Translations under genes and position numbers: made by a program
Assembly (NCBI GenBank): GCA_003223245.1
Contig: QHYI01000154.1
Span: forward strand, 1-35,466
Reading direction: 5' to 3'
Length of the DNA: 35,466 nt
Source: Acidobacteriota bacterium
GTDB taxonomy: Bacteria; Acidobacteriota; Terriglobia; Acidiferrales; UBA7541
Notes under the pieces: model-generated
Seen by the model: only the letters and a program-made list of their open reading frames with translations
What the model was told of the DNA's origin: nothing
Databases searched by the model: none
In this document: positions 25,444 to 34,220 of the stretch, piece by piece
Layout: each line of letters begins with the position of its first letter
Numbering within the stretch: the first letter of the stretch is position 1

Positions 25444-26457
25444 GTGCCCAAGATGAAAATCGCGCTTGTCACCAAGCCTGGCGCCGATTTTGAGTTACAA
25501 GAACGCGACATTCCCCAGCCTCCCGCAGGACAAGTCCGCATCCGCGTGCAAGCGTGCGGCATCTGCCTCAGCGACCACCTCGTCAAGGACGGCCTCTGGC
25601 CCGGCGTAACCTATCCGCGTTCTCCCGGCCACGAAGTCGCCGGCATTATCGATGAAGTCGGCTCTGGCGTCACCATTTGGAAGAAGGGCCAGCGCGTCGG
25701 CGTCGGCTGGCACGGCGGCCATGACGGAACCTGCTTGCCATGCCGCCGCGGCGATTTCATCAATTGTGTCAACGAGAAAATCTGTGGCATCACCTACGAC
25801 GGCGGCTATGCCGAATACATGGTCGCCCCCGCAGAAGCCGTTGCGCAGATGCCTGACGGGCTCGATCCCGTACAAGCCGCCCCGCTTCTCTGCGCTGGCA
25901 TCACTACCTTTAACGCTCTTCGCCACAGTGGCGCGCATCCGGGCGATTTAGTCGCCGTTCAGGGAATCGGCGGACTAGGTCACCTCGGGGTGCAATTCGC
26001 CAGCAAGTTTGGCTATCGCGTCGCCGCCCTCAGCCGTGGCAAAGAAAATGAGCCGCTCGCCCGCAAACTTGGCGCCAGCCTGTACATTGATTCCGCATCC
26101 ACCAACGCCGCCGAGGAACTGCAGAAACTTGGCGGCGCGAAAGTGATTCTTGCCACCGCGCCCAGCGGCAAAGCCATGTCTGAGCTGGTCCCCGGCCTCG
26201 GCCCGCACGGAAAGCTCATGGTTATCGGCGCCAGCGGCGACCCTCTCGAGATTCCTACTGTGCTCATGATCGGCGGAAGCAAAACCATTCAAGGCTGGGC
26301 CTCGGGAACCGCTACGGATTCCGAAGAGACCATGCGCTTCGCGGAACTCACCGGCGTCCGCCCCATGATCGAAAGATTTCCGCTTACCAAAGTAAAGGAA
26401 GCCTACGCCCGCATGATCAGCGGCAAAGCCCAATTCCGCGTCGTCCTCACGATGTGA
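25444..26457 (+). CDS. Zinc-dependent alcohol dehydrogenase (MDR family)
   Basis: This is a medium-chain dehydrogenase/reductase that oxidises alcohols or reduces aldehydes with NAD(P). The catalytic zinc ligands are visible in CGICLSDH and GHEVAG. The structural-zinc lobe reads DGTCLPCRRGDFINC, with three Cys and an Asp where the first Cys normally lies, a known variation. The nucleotide motif GIGGLGHLGVQFA is intact. I choose the GTG at 25444 (337 residues) because GAGGAA lies 6 bases upstream; an ATG at 25453 is also possible. It is divergent from ubiD across a 182-base gap, so a shared control region is possible. The physiological substrate is unknown. Confidence 0.9.
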   Translation: MPKMKIALVTKPGADFELQERDIPQPPAGQVRIRVQACGICLSDHLVKDGLWPGVTYPRSPGHEVAGIIDEVGSGVTIWKKGQRVGVGWHGGHDGTCLPCRRGDFINCVNEKICGITYDGGYAEYMVAPAEAVAQMPDGLDPVQAAPLLCAGITTFNALRHSGAHPGDLVAVQGIGGLGHLGVQFASKFGYRVAALSRGKENEPLARKLGASLYIDSASTNAAEELQKLGGAKVILATAPSGKAMSELVPGLGPHGKLMVIGASGDPLEIPTVLMIGGSKTIQGWASGTATDSEETMRFAELTGVRPMIERFPLTKVKEAYARMISGKAQFRVVLTM

Positions 26458-26606
26458 AGCGCAGATCGCCGGAGCAATCCGCTCGCTGGCTTTGAATTTG
26501 TTTGAAGGATCTGCGAAGCACTCTGCGGATTTTCGCAAGCCGTGTCAGGTGTGAATTGCGGATGCTGAAATTCCTTAGCAGAAAATTGTGATGGCTTCTC
26601 CGTTCC

Positions 26607-26882
26607 TTAACGGATGCGCTCTTGCAATCGCACCTTCACGGTTTGGCCAGCCTTTTTCCCGATTGCGCGGCGTATCTCTAGTTTTACGGGCAGCATGTGC
26701 CTTCCGTCGCCCATGGCCATGAACGAGCTCCTGAAGGTGTGTCCATCTATCGTACCCTTCACCTTAACCAGGCCGCGTGTCCCAAACAATTTGACCGAAT
26801 TCGCCCAGACAACGTACGTCCATCCGCCCTTGTGGCTCTTTTGCAATTTCGAGGAAAACGATTTGTTTAGTCCGCTCCCCAT
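26607..26882 (-). CDS. DUF1905 domain protein
   Basis: This is a 91-residue protein of the DUF1905 family (small beta-barrel): [51 protein letters not shown] and the final GQTVKVRLQ are typical. The function is unknown; the domain is often found alone or fused to YdeI/OmpD-associated domains. The ATG at 26882 is chosen because GGAGAG lies 6 bases upstream, although the frame is open to 26930. It stands alone, on the opposite strand to the alcohol dehydrogenase. Confidence 0.85.
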   Translation of the reverse strand: MGSGLNKSFSSKLQKSHKGGWTYVVWANSVKLFGTRGLVKVKGTIDGHTFRSSFMAMGDGRHMLPVKLEIRRAIGKKAGQTVKVRLQERIR

Positions 26883-27061
26883 TCTCAGCTCTCCGATCGC
26901 CACAGTATCACTTCCATGATGGCCAACCAAGACGGCATATTCGCCGCCCTTCTTTTTCGCGGCAGATCCTTAGTGGTCATCGAGTCCAACACGCACAGCG
27001 TCTAGCGCTGAATTAGACTGGCGTGTCTTAGGAGGATGCAGTCCTCGTTGAAGCCGCGGGG

Positions 27062-27352
27062 TTAAATTCGCGTCATCCGTAAGAACGTATTCGTCTCGGT
27101 GGTCGGTCCAGGCAAATGCAAGGCCTCACTCGTCCTCGGATCGATATAGGATTCCATTGGAAGCACAGAAGGATCGTATTCCTTGGCAGGCGGCGGCCGT
27201 GCGTCTGCCTGCTTTCGATAGGCATTAAGTATCCGTTGATCGGTCATCTCTGGCAGCTTGTTGTGCCGAAGCTCATGGTTCTTGCAAATATAGCTCCACC
27301 GGACCGCGACTCCCCTTCCGGCGTAGGCGAAGCGTTAAAGTCGCTGGCGTGA
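27062..27352 (-). pseudogene. Possible decayed gene, unrecognised
   Basis: After an in-frame stop near 27350 the minus strand reads RFAYAGRGVAVRWSYICK and onward through MTDQRILNAYRKQADARPPP to LHLPGPTTETNTFLRMTRI, ending at 27062. An ATG inside it (27247) would give only 61 residues. The adjoining frame just upstream also stays open for about 70 codons without a start. I do not recognise a family. The pattern could be an eroded gene with frameshifts or simply chance. Confidence 0.2.
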
Positions 27353-27816
27353 ATGGGTAATAATCGGAATATGTTGTTGAGCCCCTTTGTCATGGGGACC
27401 GGGCCTTCTATTAATCATGGCTAACATGGTTCCCAATACCGATTTCCTTACAAACTGGCCATCGATAGAGTATTCATAATCGACGCGCGCGCACTCTCGT
27501 CTCCAGAAAATTCTAACCGTCCGGCGGGGTTGCGTACAATCATCCGAATTGCCAGGAAGCTAAGGAAACGGGAACGGTTTCGCGACTGGCCACCACGCCC
27601 GTTTCATCCTGAAACGCCTTGTCTCACTTCCGCCGAGACTGCGATCCACTCCCTTCCTCCCCATTCCTCACCCTTCTTCGCTTCGCAATAAGACCCCGCA
27701 TTCACAGCAAGTTACAGATACGTTTTGGCATTTCCTTTTTGGAATCGTCCCCGCAATTGGCCGTTGAAGTGCTTTTCCCTTCAGGGTACAAAGGAACCGT
27801 CGCTAGTAAGCTGACG

Positions 27817-27836
27817 GTCGGACCTGTAAGTCCGAC
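27817..27836. repeat. 7-bp stem-loop
   Basis: GTCGGAC and GTCCGAC form a perfect stem around CTGTAA. It lies in the gene-poor region near the REP-like palindrome and has no T-run, so it is more likely a repeat element than a terminator. Confidence 0.45.
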
Positions 27837-27891
27837 ATCGCAATCGCTCTGCGTCCTCAGGAAAGTTTGCTTCGGACAACTCCACGCGACT

Positions 27892-27950
27892 CGTAGTGGC
27901 GGATCCAAAGATTTTGTAGAGGCGGGGCTTCAGCCCCGCTCTGTAGTGGC
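27892..27950. repeat. REP-like palindrome flanked by TAGTGGCGG repeats
   Basis: GCGGGGCT-TC-AGCCCCGC (27922-27939) is a perfect 8-bp stem with a 2-base loop. TAGTGGCGG occurs on both sides, at about 27893 and 27943, and a TAGAGGCGG variant opens the stem. The TGTAGTGGCG edge is shared with the palindrome at 12486-12514. Confidence 0.65.
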
Positions 27951-28067
27951 GGGTCTTCTTTAGGCCGAGGCTTCTAGCCAACGCCAGACTTGTTCTTTTG
28001 ACAAGGAAAAATCACGGCAGCGCGTGGCCGTTGCTCTTGCACTTCGGCGCCGGCCTCGGACACAAAA

Positions 28068-28343
28068 ATGGCAAACCTACTTCACAACCTGATTCGTTTG
28101 GACTACATCTCTTGTGTCCTTACCATCCTTGGCACGATCCTGCTCGGGCGCAAACTCTGGCAAGGCTGGGTCGTCTGCGCCATTAATAGCGCCGTAGTTT
28201 GCGTCATCGGTGTGCGCACCGCGCAATTCGGCTTCATTCCCGCCAACCTCTTCTGCATCGCCCTCTATACTCTCAATCTCCGCACCTGGCGCTTTTCTGC
28301 ACCGCGAGGCAGTGCCAAGGGGCGCGTCACAGCGGATTCCTAA
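28068..28343 (+). CDS. Small membrane protein, three hydrophobic segments
   Basis: This is a 91-residue protein with hydrophobic stretches at about 12-28, 33-50 and 55-72 and a basic C-terminal tail, so it should sit in the inner membrane. The string LLGRKLWQGWVVCAINSAVV is faintly like part of the PnuC/SWEET-type small transporters, but it is too short to assign. No strong ribosome site precedes the ATG. Codon use looks like that of the neighbouring genes, which supports coding. It is the only credible gene between the DUF1905 gene and the cysteine desulfurase gene. No function is claimed. Confidence 0.6.
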   Translation: MANLLHNLIRLDYISCVLTILGTILLGRKLWQGWVVCAINSAVVCVIGVRTAQFGFIPANLFCIALYTLNLRTWRFSAPRGSAKGRVTADS

Positions 28344-28845
28344 CAACTCCGCCGCCTGGCTCGGCAAAAGCTTTGTCCTAAAACGATCTTCCCCTGAGTT
28401 GCCCTAGGACGATTCCCCGGGGACCTCACGGGCCATGCGAATCGCCATGTAGTAATCATTAGCTTCTAGCAGCAGCCGTGCTGTCATTTGGTGTGTTTAT
28501 TGGGAGCCAAAGGGGAAAAGCCGACACCGAGCCAGATGCATCTCCGAAGGGCTCACACCTCGACTTTGTCGGTCGCGTCTCAAGCTTCTGTCAATTTCTC
28601 TGCGCCGCCCAGCTCTTTGCGCCCCCAAAAATAGCCCTAAGTCTTTTGAAATGATATCTTTAGCAGGCACTCACCGCTTAACTTCAACGGAATCGGTAGT
28701 ACGAGCCTCTAGCTTAGCTTAGCTAGCGGCCAATTTCCATGTTTTGCGCTTCCAGTTTCGTGCCTCTGGCCTTGAGTCACCAGTCACCCGGCACCAGTCA
28801 CATCCTTTCGAGTATCATGTCGAGTATCATGATGTGAGTTGAGCT
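28344..28845. other. Intergenic region upstream of the cysteine desulfurase gene
   Basis: About 500 bases without a gene on either strand. It contains a duplicated CACCAGTCAC (28777-28799 area) and a 12-bp tandem duplication directly before the start of the next gene. No RNA gene or clear promoter was recognised. Confidence 0.5.
28808..28831. repeat. Exact 12-bp tandem duplication
   Basis: TCGAGTATCATG occurs twice without a spacer, ending 14 bases before the ATG of the cysteine desulfurase gene. Each copy contains TATCAT, close to a -10 box, but no matching -35 box is seen at 17 bases. It may be a regulator site or a replication slip. Confidence 0.6.
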
Positions 28846-30030
28846 ATGAACCGCGTCTACCTCGATTACAACGCCACCACCCCCGTCGAGCCCGAAGTGC
28901 TCGACGCCATGCTTCCCTATTTCTCTGCGGAGTTTGGCAATGCCTCTTCCATCCATGCCTTCGGCCAGAGGGCGCGCGCTGCCGTCGAAACCGCCCGCGA
29001 ACAGGTTGCCGCGCTGATTGGCGCCGCTCCTCGAGAGATTTTCTTCACCAGCGGCGGCACCGAGTCCGACAACCACGCCATCTTCGGAATCGTCGGCTCC
29101 TCCGCTATGCCCCCAGGCCGCCGTCCCCACGTGATCACCTCGTTTGTCGAGCACGAAGCCGTTCTTAACACTTGCCAAGCTTTGGAAAAGCAAGGCGTGG
29201 ATGTTACTTATCTTCACGTGGACCAAGACGGCTTGATCGATCTCGAGGATTTGCACGGCGCGATTCGCAAGGAAACCGTGCTCATCACCATCATGCACGC
29301 TAACAACGAGCTCGGCACGATTCAGCCCCTCGAAGAAATCGGTCGCATCGCCAAAGAAGCCGATGTCTATTTCCATACTGATGCCGTGCAATCCGCGGGG
29401 AAAATTCCCGTCGACGTGAACCAGTGCCGCCTCGATCTTCTTTCTCTTTCGGGCCACAAACTGTACGCCCCCAAAGGCATTGGCGCTCTTTACCTTCGCG
29501 GCGGCACTCGTTTGCAGCAGCTCCTTTACGGCGGCCATCACCAGCGCGGCGTTCGTCCGGGCACGGAAAATGTTGCGGGCATCGTTGGCCTCGGCAAAGC
29601 TGCTGAGATCGCCCGCCATTCGCTCGCAAACGACGCCAAACGCCTCAGCGCGCTCCGGGATCAGTTGGAGCATGGCCTGGTGAATCGCATTCCCCACTCG
29701 CGCATCAATGGCGGCCGCGCTCCGCGCACCCCCAACACGACAAATCTCGTTTTCCCCGGCGTCGAAGGCGAGGCGCTCCTCATCGCGCTCGACCTGAAGG
29801 GTTTGGCCTGCTCCACTGGCGCCGCTTGCTCTTCCGGCGCCGTCGAGCCTTCGCACGTTCTCACCGCGATCGGCTTGCCTGCGGAACAAGCGCGCGCCAG
29901 CTTGCGTTTCAGCCTTGGCCGTCACACCACGCAAGCCGACATCGACTTCGCCATCCAGGTCGTACCCGCCGCCGTCGCTAAACTCCGCGAACTCTCGCCG
30001 ACCTACCAAAGGGCCGTCGCCCATGACTAA
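28846..30030 (+). CDS. Cysteine desulfurase (NifS/IscS family)
   Basis: This PLP enzyme releases sulfur from L-cysteine as a persulfide for Fe-S clusters and thio-modified tRNA. The 394-residue protein begins MNRVYLDYNATTPVEPEV. It has the PLP lysine K205 in SLSGHKLYAPKG, HANNELGTIQP, and the active-site loop ACSTGAACSSGAVEPSHVL with C328 as the likely persulfide Cys. The IscS/NifS (group I) loop length fits. MnmA, which takes its sulfur from such enzymes, follows in the same direction 117 bases later. No iscU, iscR or other cluster genes are nearby, so a tRNA role is the simplest reading. The gene symbol is left open between iscS and nifS. Confidence 0.95.
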   Translation: MNRVYLDYNATTPVEPEVLDAMLPYFSAEFGNASSIHAFGQRARAAVETAREQVAALIGAAPREIFFTSGGTESDNHAIFGIVGSSAMPPGRRPHVITSFVEHEAVLNTCQALEKQGVDVTYLHVDQDGLIDLEDLHGAIRKETVLITIMHANNELGTIQPLEEIGRIAKEADVYFHTDAVQSAGKIPVDVNQCRLDLLSLSGHKLYAPKGIGALYLRGGTRLQQLLYGGHHQRGVRPGTENVAGIVGLGKAAEIARHSLANDAKRLSALRDQLEHGLVNRIPHSRINGGRAPRTPNTTNLVFPGVEGEALLIALDLKGLACSTGAACSSGAVEPSHVLTAIGLPAEQARASLRFSLGRHTTQADIDFAIQVVPAAVAKLRELSPTYQRAVAHD

Positions 30031-30034
30031 CTGC

Positions 30035-30100
30035 TTTCCTTCCTCTCTGCGCCATCTCCGTCTACCTTGCGCCTCTGCGTTTCGTCTTGTCTTTGGTTCC
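30035..30100. repeat. CTCTGCG-type degenerate repeat tract
   Basis: Between the desulfurase gene and mnmA the strand is pyrimidine-rich with spaced CTCTGCG(C/T) units (TCTCTGCGCC, GCCTCTGCGTTTC). Read on the other strand these resemble the CAGAG units at 31376-31404 and 34335-34375. It looks like a dispersed short-repeat family and not a gene. Confidence 0.4.
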
Positions 30101-30147
30101 TCTGGCTGCGCGCCGAAACTGAATCCGTTTACAATGAAATTGTGCCC

Positions 30148-31332
30148 ATGAACGCCGCCAGCCAATTCGCTACCCTGCCCGAGCGCGCAGAAACCCAGCC
30201 CGGCCTTGTCGCCGTCGCCATGTCTGGTGGTGTCGATTCCTCCACCGTCGCCGCACTCCTGCAGCAGCAAGGCCGTCCGGTGGTCGGCCTCACCATGCAG
30301 CTCTGGAACCAGCGCCGTCTGCCCGAACTGCAAGGGGATGGCCCTGCGCAGCACCGCTGCTGCTCGCTCGACGATGTCTACGACGCAAAGGCCGTGGCGC
30401 GGCATCTGAATTTTCCGCACTATGTGGTGAACTTCGAGCAGCAGTTCGAGTCGCGCGTGGTGCGTCCGTTTGTGGATCAGTATCTCGCCGGACGTACGCC
30501 CATCGCCTGCACAAATTGCAATACCGACGTGAAATTCGAGCCGCTCTTGCAGATGGCGCGGCAAATCGGCGCGGAGCGCCTCGCCACCGGGCACTACGCG
30601 CGCATCCGCAAAAACGAAATGACCGATCGCTGGGAATTGTTGCGTGCGTGCGATGAAACGAAGGACCAATCGTATTTTCTGTGGGGGCTCACGCAGGAAC
30701 AGCTTTCGCGTAGCGAATTCCCTCTCGGCGAACTCACCAAGGAAGAAGTGCGTGCGTTGGCCCGCCAGGTGAATCTTCCCGTAGCGGAAAAACCGGAAAG
30801 CATGGAGCTGTGTTTTGTGCCTAACGGCAACTACGTGCAGTTCATCCATGCGTATTCGCGCGAGCGCGGAACTCCTCTAAGCGACGCGGAAGGCGAAATC
30901 GTCAATGAACGCGGCGAAATCATCGGCCGCCACAACGGCGTGCACAATTTCACCGTTGGCCAGCGCAAGGGACTTGGGTTTGCCGCCGGCAAGCCCCTTT
31001 ACGTTCTCTCGATCGATCGGCAAAACAATCGCGTGGTTGTCGGCGAAGATGAAGCCTTGCGTAAGCGGACCTTTGAAGTGAAAGGCGTGAATTGGGTTTC
31101 GATCGCGCAGCCATCCGGAACGTTTCGCGCTTCGGTCAAGATTCGCCACAAGCACGAACCCGCTCCCGCCACGGTCGTAGCTCTTGACGAAACCCACCTG
31201 CGCGTCACCTTCGACACGCCGCAGCGTGCCATCACTCCCGGCCAAGCGGCCGTCTTCTACGGTTCTGATGATTGCGGCAACGGAAAGAACCCTCGCCTCC
31301 TCGCCGGCGGCTGGATCCGCGGAAGCAAGTAA
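30148..31332 (+). CDS. mnmA: tRNA-specific 2-thiouridylase MnmA
   Basis: MnmA adds sulfur to U34 of Glu, Gln and Lys tRNAs using ATP and a persulfide relay. The 394-residue protein has the PP-loop AMSGGVDSSTVAALL near residues 25-39, the catalytic Cys in RTPIACTNCNTDVKFEPLL, the second Cys in ESMELCFVPNGNYVQFI, and the typical central HNFTVGQRKGLG. The ATG at 30148 is chosen because homology begins soon after it; the frame is open to 30067, but that part is the repeat-like spacer. A GTG two codons upstream is also possible. It follows the cysteine desulfurase gene, its likely sulfur donor. Confidence 0.95.
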   Translation: MNAASQFATLPERAETQPGLVAVAMSGGVDSSTVAALLQQQGRPVVGLTMQLWNQRRLPELQGDGPAQHRCCSLDDVYDAKAVARHLNFPHYVVNFEQQFESRVVRPFVDQYLAGRTPIACTNCNTDVKFEPLLQMARQIGAERLATGHYARIRKNEMTDRWELLRACDETKDQSYFLWGLTQEQLSRSEFPLGELTKEEVRALARQVNLPVAEKPESMELCFVPNGNYVQFIHAYSRERGTPLSDAEGEIVNERGEIIGRHNGVHNFTVGQRKGLGFAAGKPLYVLSIDRQNNRVVVGEDEALRKRTFEVKGVNWVSIAQPSGTFRASVKIRHKHEPAPATVVALDETHLRVTFDTPQRAITPGQAAVFYGSDDCGNGKNPRLLAGGWIRGSK

Positions 31333-31404
31333 TCAGTTTTCAGTTTTCGCTTTTCAGTTCAGTTGAGGAGAAGGAGCAAAACAGAGAGAACCCAGAGGAC
31401 CGAG
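31333..31404. repeat. TTTTCAG heptamer and CAGAG repeat tract
   Basis: TTTTCAG-like heptamers (31337-31360) stand in a near-tandem row just after the mnmA stop, followed by AACAGAGAGAACCCAGAGGACC. The tract lies between convergent genes. No clear terminator stem was found. Confidence 0.45.
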
Positions 31405-31470
31405 GATGGGTTGTTTCGGTTTTCAGTGCGAGTTCTAATTACTGAAACCTAAGAACGGAAATCCGGAAAA

Positions 31471-31953
31471 CTAGATGAAGAGTTCTTCTTCTTGAGGTTC
31501 GCGGGGTTCATCGCTGCGCCGGCGGTCCGGCCGTCCGTCCGAGCTGCGGCGCCGTGAACGCAGCAGATCGATGCCTACCTTGATTCCCTGCACGAGCGCC
31601 GAGGCCTTTTGCATCGGAGCCCAGAACTTGTCTTTAAATTGGAGTCCCGGTTGACCGCGAAATCGGTCCGCCGCTTCCGTGAACACGCGGTCGACTTTTT
31701 GCGCCTGCCCGCGCGCCAAATACACGATGTGGGAGGCATCGTTCACCATGGTGGAGATTTTCGGCTGCGTGTCTTCGAGGAGAATCTGCATGCGCGTGAG
31801 AATCGGACCCATGCGGGATTGCACTTCGCTCACCATGCGGTTCACGTTCTTGGTGGTGCGGCGCATCTGAAGCAGAAGCCCCGTCAGAATCACAACTTGC
31901 ACGACGAGAGCGACCGCCGCAACGATACTGAAGATTTCGAGCCACACCTGCAT
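31471..31953 (-). CDS. DUF948-like membrane protein
   Basis: This is a 160-residue protein with one N-terminal membrane segment (about 5-30, IFSIVAAVALVVQVVILTGL) followed by a long amphipathic helical region (about 32-95) and a basic, Arg- and Glu-rich tail. The layout fits the DUF948 group of small membrane-anchored helical proteins, often described as general stress proteins and often next to YtxH genes, as here. The function is unknown. The final EEELFI tail is acidic. It lies 51 bases downstream of the YtxH gene. Confidence 0.75.
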   Translation of the reverse strand: MQVWLEIFSIVAAVALVVQVVILTGLLLQMRRTTKNVNRMVSEVQSRMGPILTRMQILLEDTQPKISTMVNDASHIVYLARGQAQKVDRVFTEAADRFRGQPGLQFKDKFWAPMQKASALVQGIKVGIDLLRSRRRSSDGRPDRRRSDEPREPQEEELFI

Positions 31954-32004
31954 ACGTGCCCCGCCTGCCCCGGAAAGGGGCCAAACTTCTTTCCCGCTAC
32001 CGCG

Positions 32005-32301
32005 TCACTGGGACGACTGCTTGGACTCCCGCAAATACGCTTCGCGTCCTGCCTCGACCGCCGCCGAAATCGAATCCTTCTTACGCACCGCCACTTCTTT
32101 TCCGCGTTCGATCAATTCATCGGCGCGTTCGCGCAGCTCGCGGGCTTTGCGCTGCGCATATTCCTTGCCTTCGTCCGCCTTCTTTGTAAGAAAATCGCGT
32201 GTCTCATCGCCGGACTTTGGCGCAAAAAGAACGCCCATCAGAGCGCCAACACCAAGACCGACGATGAAGTACGTCACCTTGGAACCCACGTTGTCCGCCA
32301 T
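32005..32301 (-). CDS. YtxH domain protein
   Basis: This is a 98-residue protein of the YtxH (Gas vesicle GvpP-like) family: KVTYFIVGLGVGALMGVLFA makes a single membrane segment at about 8-27, followed by PKSGDETRDFL and a long charged helix. The ATG at 32301 has GGAGG 6 bases upstream, so it is preferred over the open frame to 32346. The family is linked to general stress in Firmicutes, but its biochemical role is unknown. It lies between uvrC and the DUF948-like gene. Confidence 0.88.
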   Translation of the reverse strand: MADNVGSKVTYFIVGLGVGALMGVLFAPKSGDETRDFLTKKADEGKEYAQRKARELRERADELIERGKEVAVRKKDSISAAVEAGREAYLRESKQSSQ

Positions 32302-32378
32302 CACAACCTCCAAGCACACCGTAGCACAGCCGGAGGGAGGCTGCAATGGCGGCTAACCGGTATTGTCGATTCGAGCGG

Positions 32379-34220
32379 TTACCGCTCGTTCGAACGCTGT
32401 GCGGGATGCTCCAGGCCCGCGAGAATCTTCTCTGCGCTTTTTCGCGGAATGACCGCGCTCAGTTTTTCCACGCCTGCTCTTTGAATATTCGCGACGCTGC
32501 CAAATTCTTCGAGCAGCTTCTGAGCAGTCTTTGGTCCGACGCCGGGAATCTCGTGGAGTGCGCTGTGGGTTTGCCGCTTGCCGCGACGTTGGCGGTGGAA
32601 AGTGACGGCGAAGCGGTGCGTTTCATCGCGGATTTGTTGGATTAGGTGCAGGACCGGCGAATGGCGCTCGAGGATGATGGGTTCATCTTCCTGGCCGAGG
32701 ACGAAAAGGATTTCTTCTTTTTTGGCGATGCTGGCCACGGGCTGATTGATGATCTGGAGCGATTCGAGAGCCTGCGCGGCGGCGTGCAATTGTCCGATGC
32801 CGCCATCGATAAGGATTAGGCTGGGCAGCTCTTTCTTTTCCTCCTGCAGGCGGCGGTAGCGGCGCGTAACCGCCTCGCGCATGCTGGAAAAATCATCGTT
32901 CAATCGCGGCAGCGCGCCATTGCCGCCTTCGCCACGAATGACGAATTTGCGATAGTCGGATTTCTTCATGCGGCCGTTTTCCCAAACAACCATGGAGGCG
33001 ACGGTGTCGGTTCCTTGGATATGCGAAATGTCGAAGCTCTCGATGCGTTTGGGCTCTTCGAGCAAGTTCAAGGCGTTCTGAAGGGCTTCACCGATGGCTT
33101 TGGAAGTTGGCTTTAGTACACGGAAGCGCTGCTCAAAGGAATGCTTTGCGTTGTTTTCCACGAGATCAAGAAAAGCGCGCTTGGAGCCGCGTTGCGGCGT
33201 GCAAATCTCAACTTTGTGTCCAGCGCGCTCCGTGAGTGTTTCTTCGAGCAAGGCACGTTCCTCGAAATCTTCGGGGACGTGAATCACTTTGGGCAGATAC
33301 TCAGCATCGAGATAAAGCTGCTTCAAGAGGGACGGCACAAACTCCTGCGGATCAAATTCCTCAAGGTCTTCCCAGTAAAATTCGCGGCGGTCCACCACGC
33401 GCCCGCCGCGCAAGTGAAAAAGATTCGCGGCCACCAGCGGCGGCTCGGCGTAATAGGCGAAAACGTCGGTATCATCGCCCTGCGTCGCCGCGATCCGCTG
33501 GCGCTCCTCGATGTCTTCGAGCGTGCGCAGCAGGTCGCGATAAGCCGCGGCTTGCTCGAACAATTCTTTCTCCGCGGCGGCGGTCATGCGTTCTTCGAGG
33601 CTGTTCATCAAATCGTGGCGGCGTCCTTCGAGAAACATGCGCGCATCACGCGCGGCTTCGGCGTAGCGCTCGTCGGTAGTGAGTCCGGCAACGCAAGGGC
33701 CAAGACAGCGCTTGATGTAATACTGCAAGCAGGGACGCGGATGATGGCGTGTGAGGTCGACCGTGCATGACGGAACCATAAAGCGCTTATGAATGAAGTG
33801 AAGGATGCGACGCGCCAGCCCGGCGGGGAAATACGGCCCGAAATAGAGAGAGCCGTCCTTCTTGATGCGCCGCGTGAAATAGACGCGCGGATATTTTTCG
33901 GTCGCGGTGAACTTGATGTAAGGATAGGTTTTGTCGTCGCGGAGCAGGACGTTGAATTTCGGGCGGTATTTTTTGATGAGGTTGTGCTCGAGCGCCAGGG
34001 CTTCGCGCTCGTTGCCGACCACGATAGTTTCGAGATCGACAATTTCGCGCGCCAGGGAGCCGGTCTTGGCATCGATCGAGCGCGACTCCGTGAAATAGGA
34101 GCGCACGCGGCTGCGCAAGTTGCGCGCTTTGCCAACGTACAACACTGTTTCCGCGGCGTCTTTGAAAAGGTACACACCGGGATTTTCGGGAAGTTGGGCG
34201 GCTTTTTCGCGAGGCTCCAT
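32379..34220 (-). CDS. uvrC: Excinuclease ABC subunit C
   Basis: UvrC makes both incisions during nucleotide excision repair after UvrA and UvrB have marked the lesion. The 613-residue protein has an N-terminal GIY-YIG nuclease (about 10-95; NPGVYLFKDAAETVLYVGKA), the Cys-containing PCLQYYIKRCLGPC, a UvrB-binding UVR motif (about 205-240), an RNase H-like nuclease (IESFDISHIQGTDTVASMVV and LILIDGGIGQL) and a C-terminal helix-hairpin-helix (IPGVGPKTAQKLLEEFG). Length and order are normal. It has no strong ribosome site, although the ATG agrees with the family start. uvrA and uvrB are elsewhere. Confidence 0.97.
   Translation of the reverse strand: MEPREKAAQLPENPGVYLFKDAAETVLYVGKARNLRSRVRSYFTESRSIDAKTGSLAREIVDLETIVVGNEREALALEHNLIKKYRPKFNVLLRDDKTYPYIKFTATEKYPRVYFTRRIKKDGSLYFGPYFPAGLARRILHFIHKRFMVPSCTVDLTRHHPRPCLQYYIKRCLGPCVAGLTTDERYAEAARDARMFLEGRRHDLMNSLEERMTAAAEKELFEQAAAYRDLLRTLEDIEERQRIAATQGDDTDVFAYYAEPPLVAANLFHLRGGRVVDRREFYWEDLEEFDPQEFVPSLLKQLYLDAEYLPKVIHVPEDFEERALLEETLTERAGHKVEICTPQRGSKRAFLDLVENNAKHSFEQRFRVLKPTSKAIGEALQNALNLLEEPKRIESFDISHIQGTDTVASMVVWENGRMKKSDYRKFVIRGEGGNGALPRLNDDFSSMREAVTRRYRRLQEEKKELPSLILIDGGIGQLHAAAQALESLQIINQPVASIAKKEEILFVLGQEDEPIILERHSPVLHLIQQIRDETHRFAVTFHRQRRGKRQTHSALHEIPGVGPKTAQKLLEEFGSVANIQRAGVEKLSAVIPRKSAEKILAGLEHPAQRSNER

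Larger units (their letters stand above)
26931..28067. other. Gene-poor region with palindromes and a possible gene remnant
   Basis: About 1.1 kb with no confident gene. On the minus strand 27062-27360 holds a remnant-like frame described separately. The part 27600-27960 carries two stem-loops and TAGTGGCGG repeats. The open frame at 27619-27963 on the plus strand runs through these palindromes and is not believed to be a gene. Confidence 0.5.

Noticed and set aside
27619-27963. 114-codon open frame on the plus strand
   Set aside because: It runs through two palindromes and the TAGTGGCGG repeats, has no ribosome site and resembles no family.
28798-30849. 683-codon open frame on the minus strand
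   Set aside because: It lies antisense to the clear cysteine desulfurase and mnmA genes and crosses their spacer. Its sequence has no recognisable motif and is the usual by-product of GC-rich codon use.
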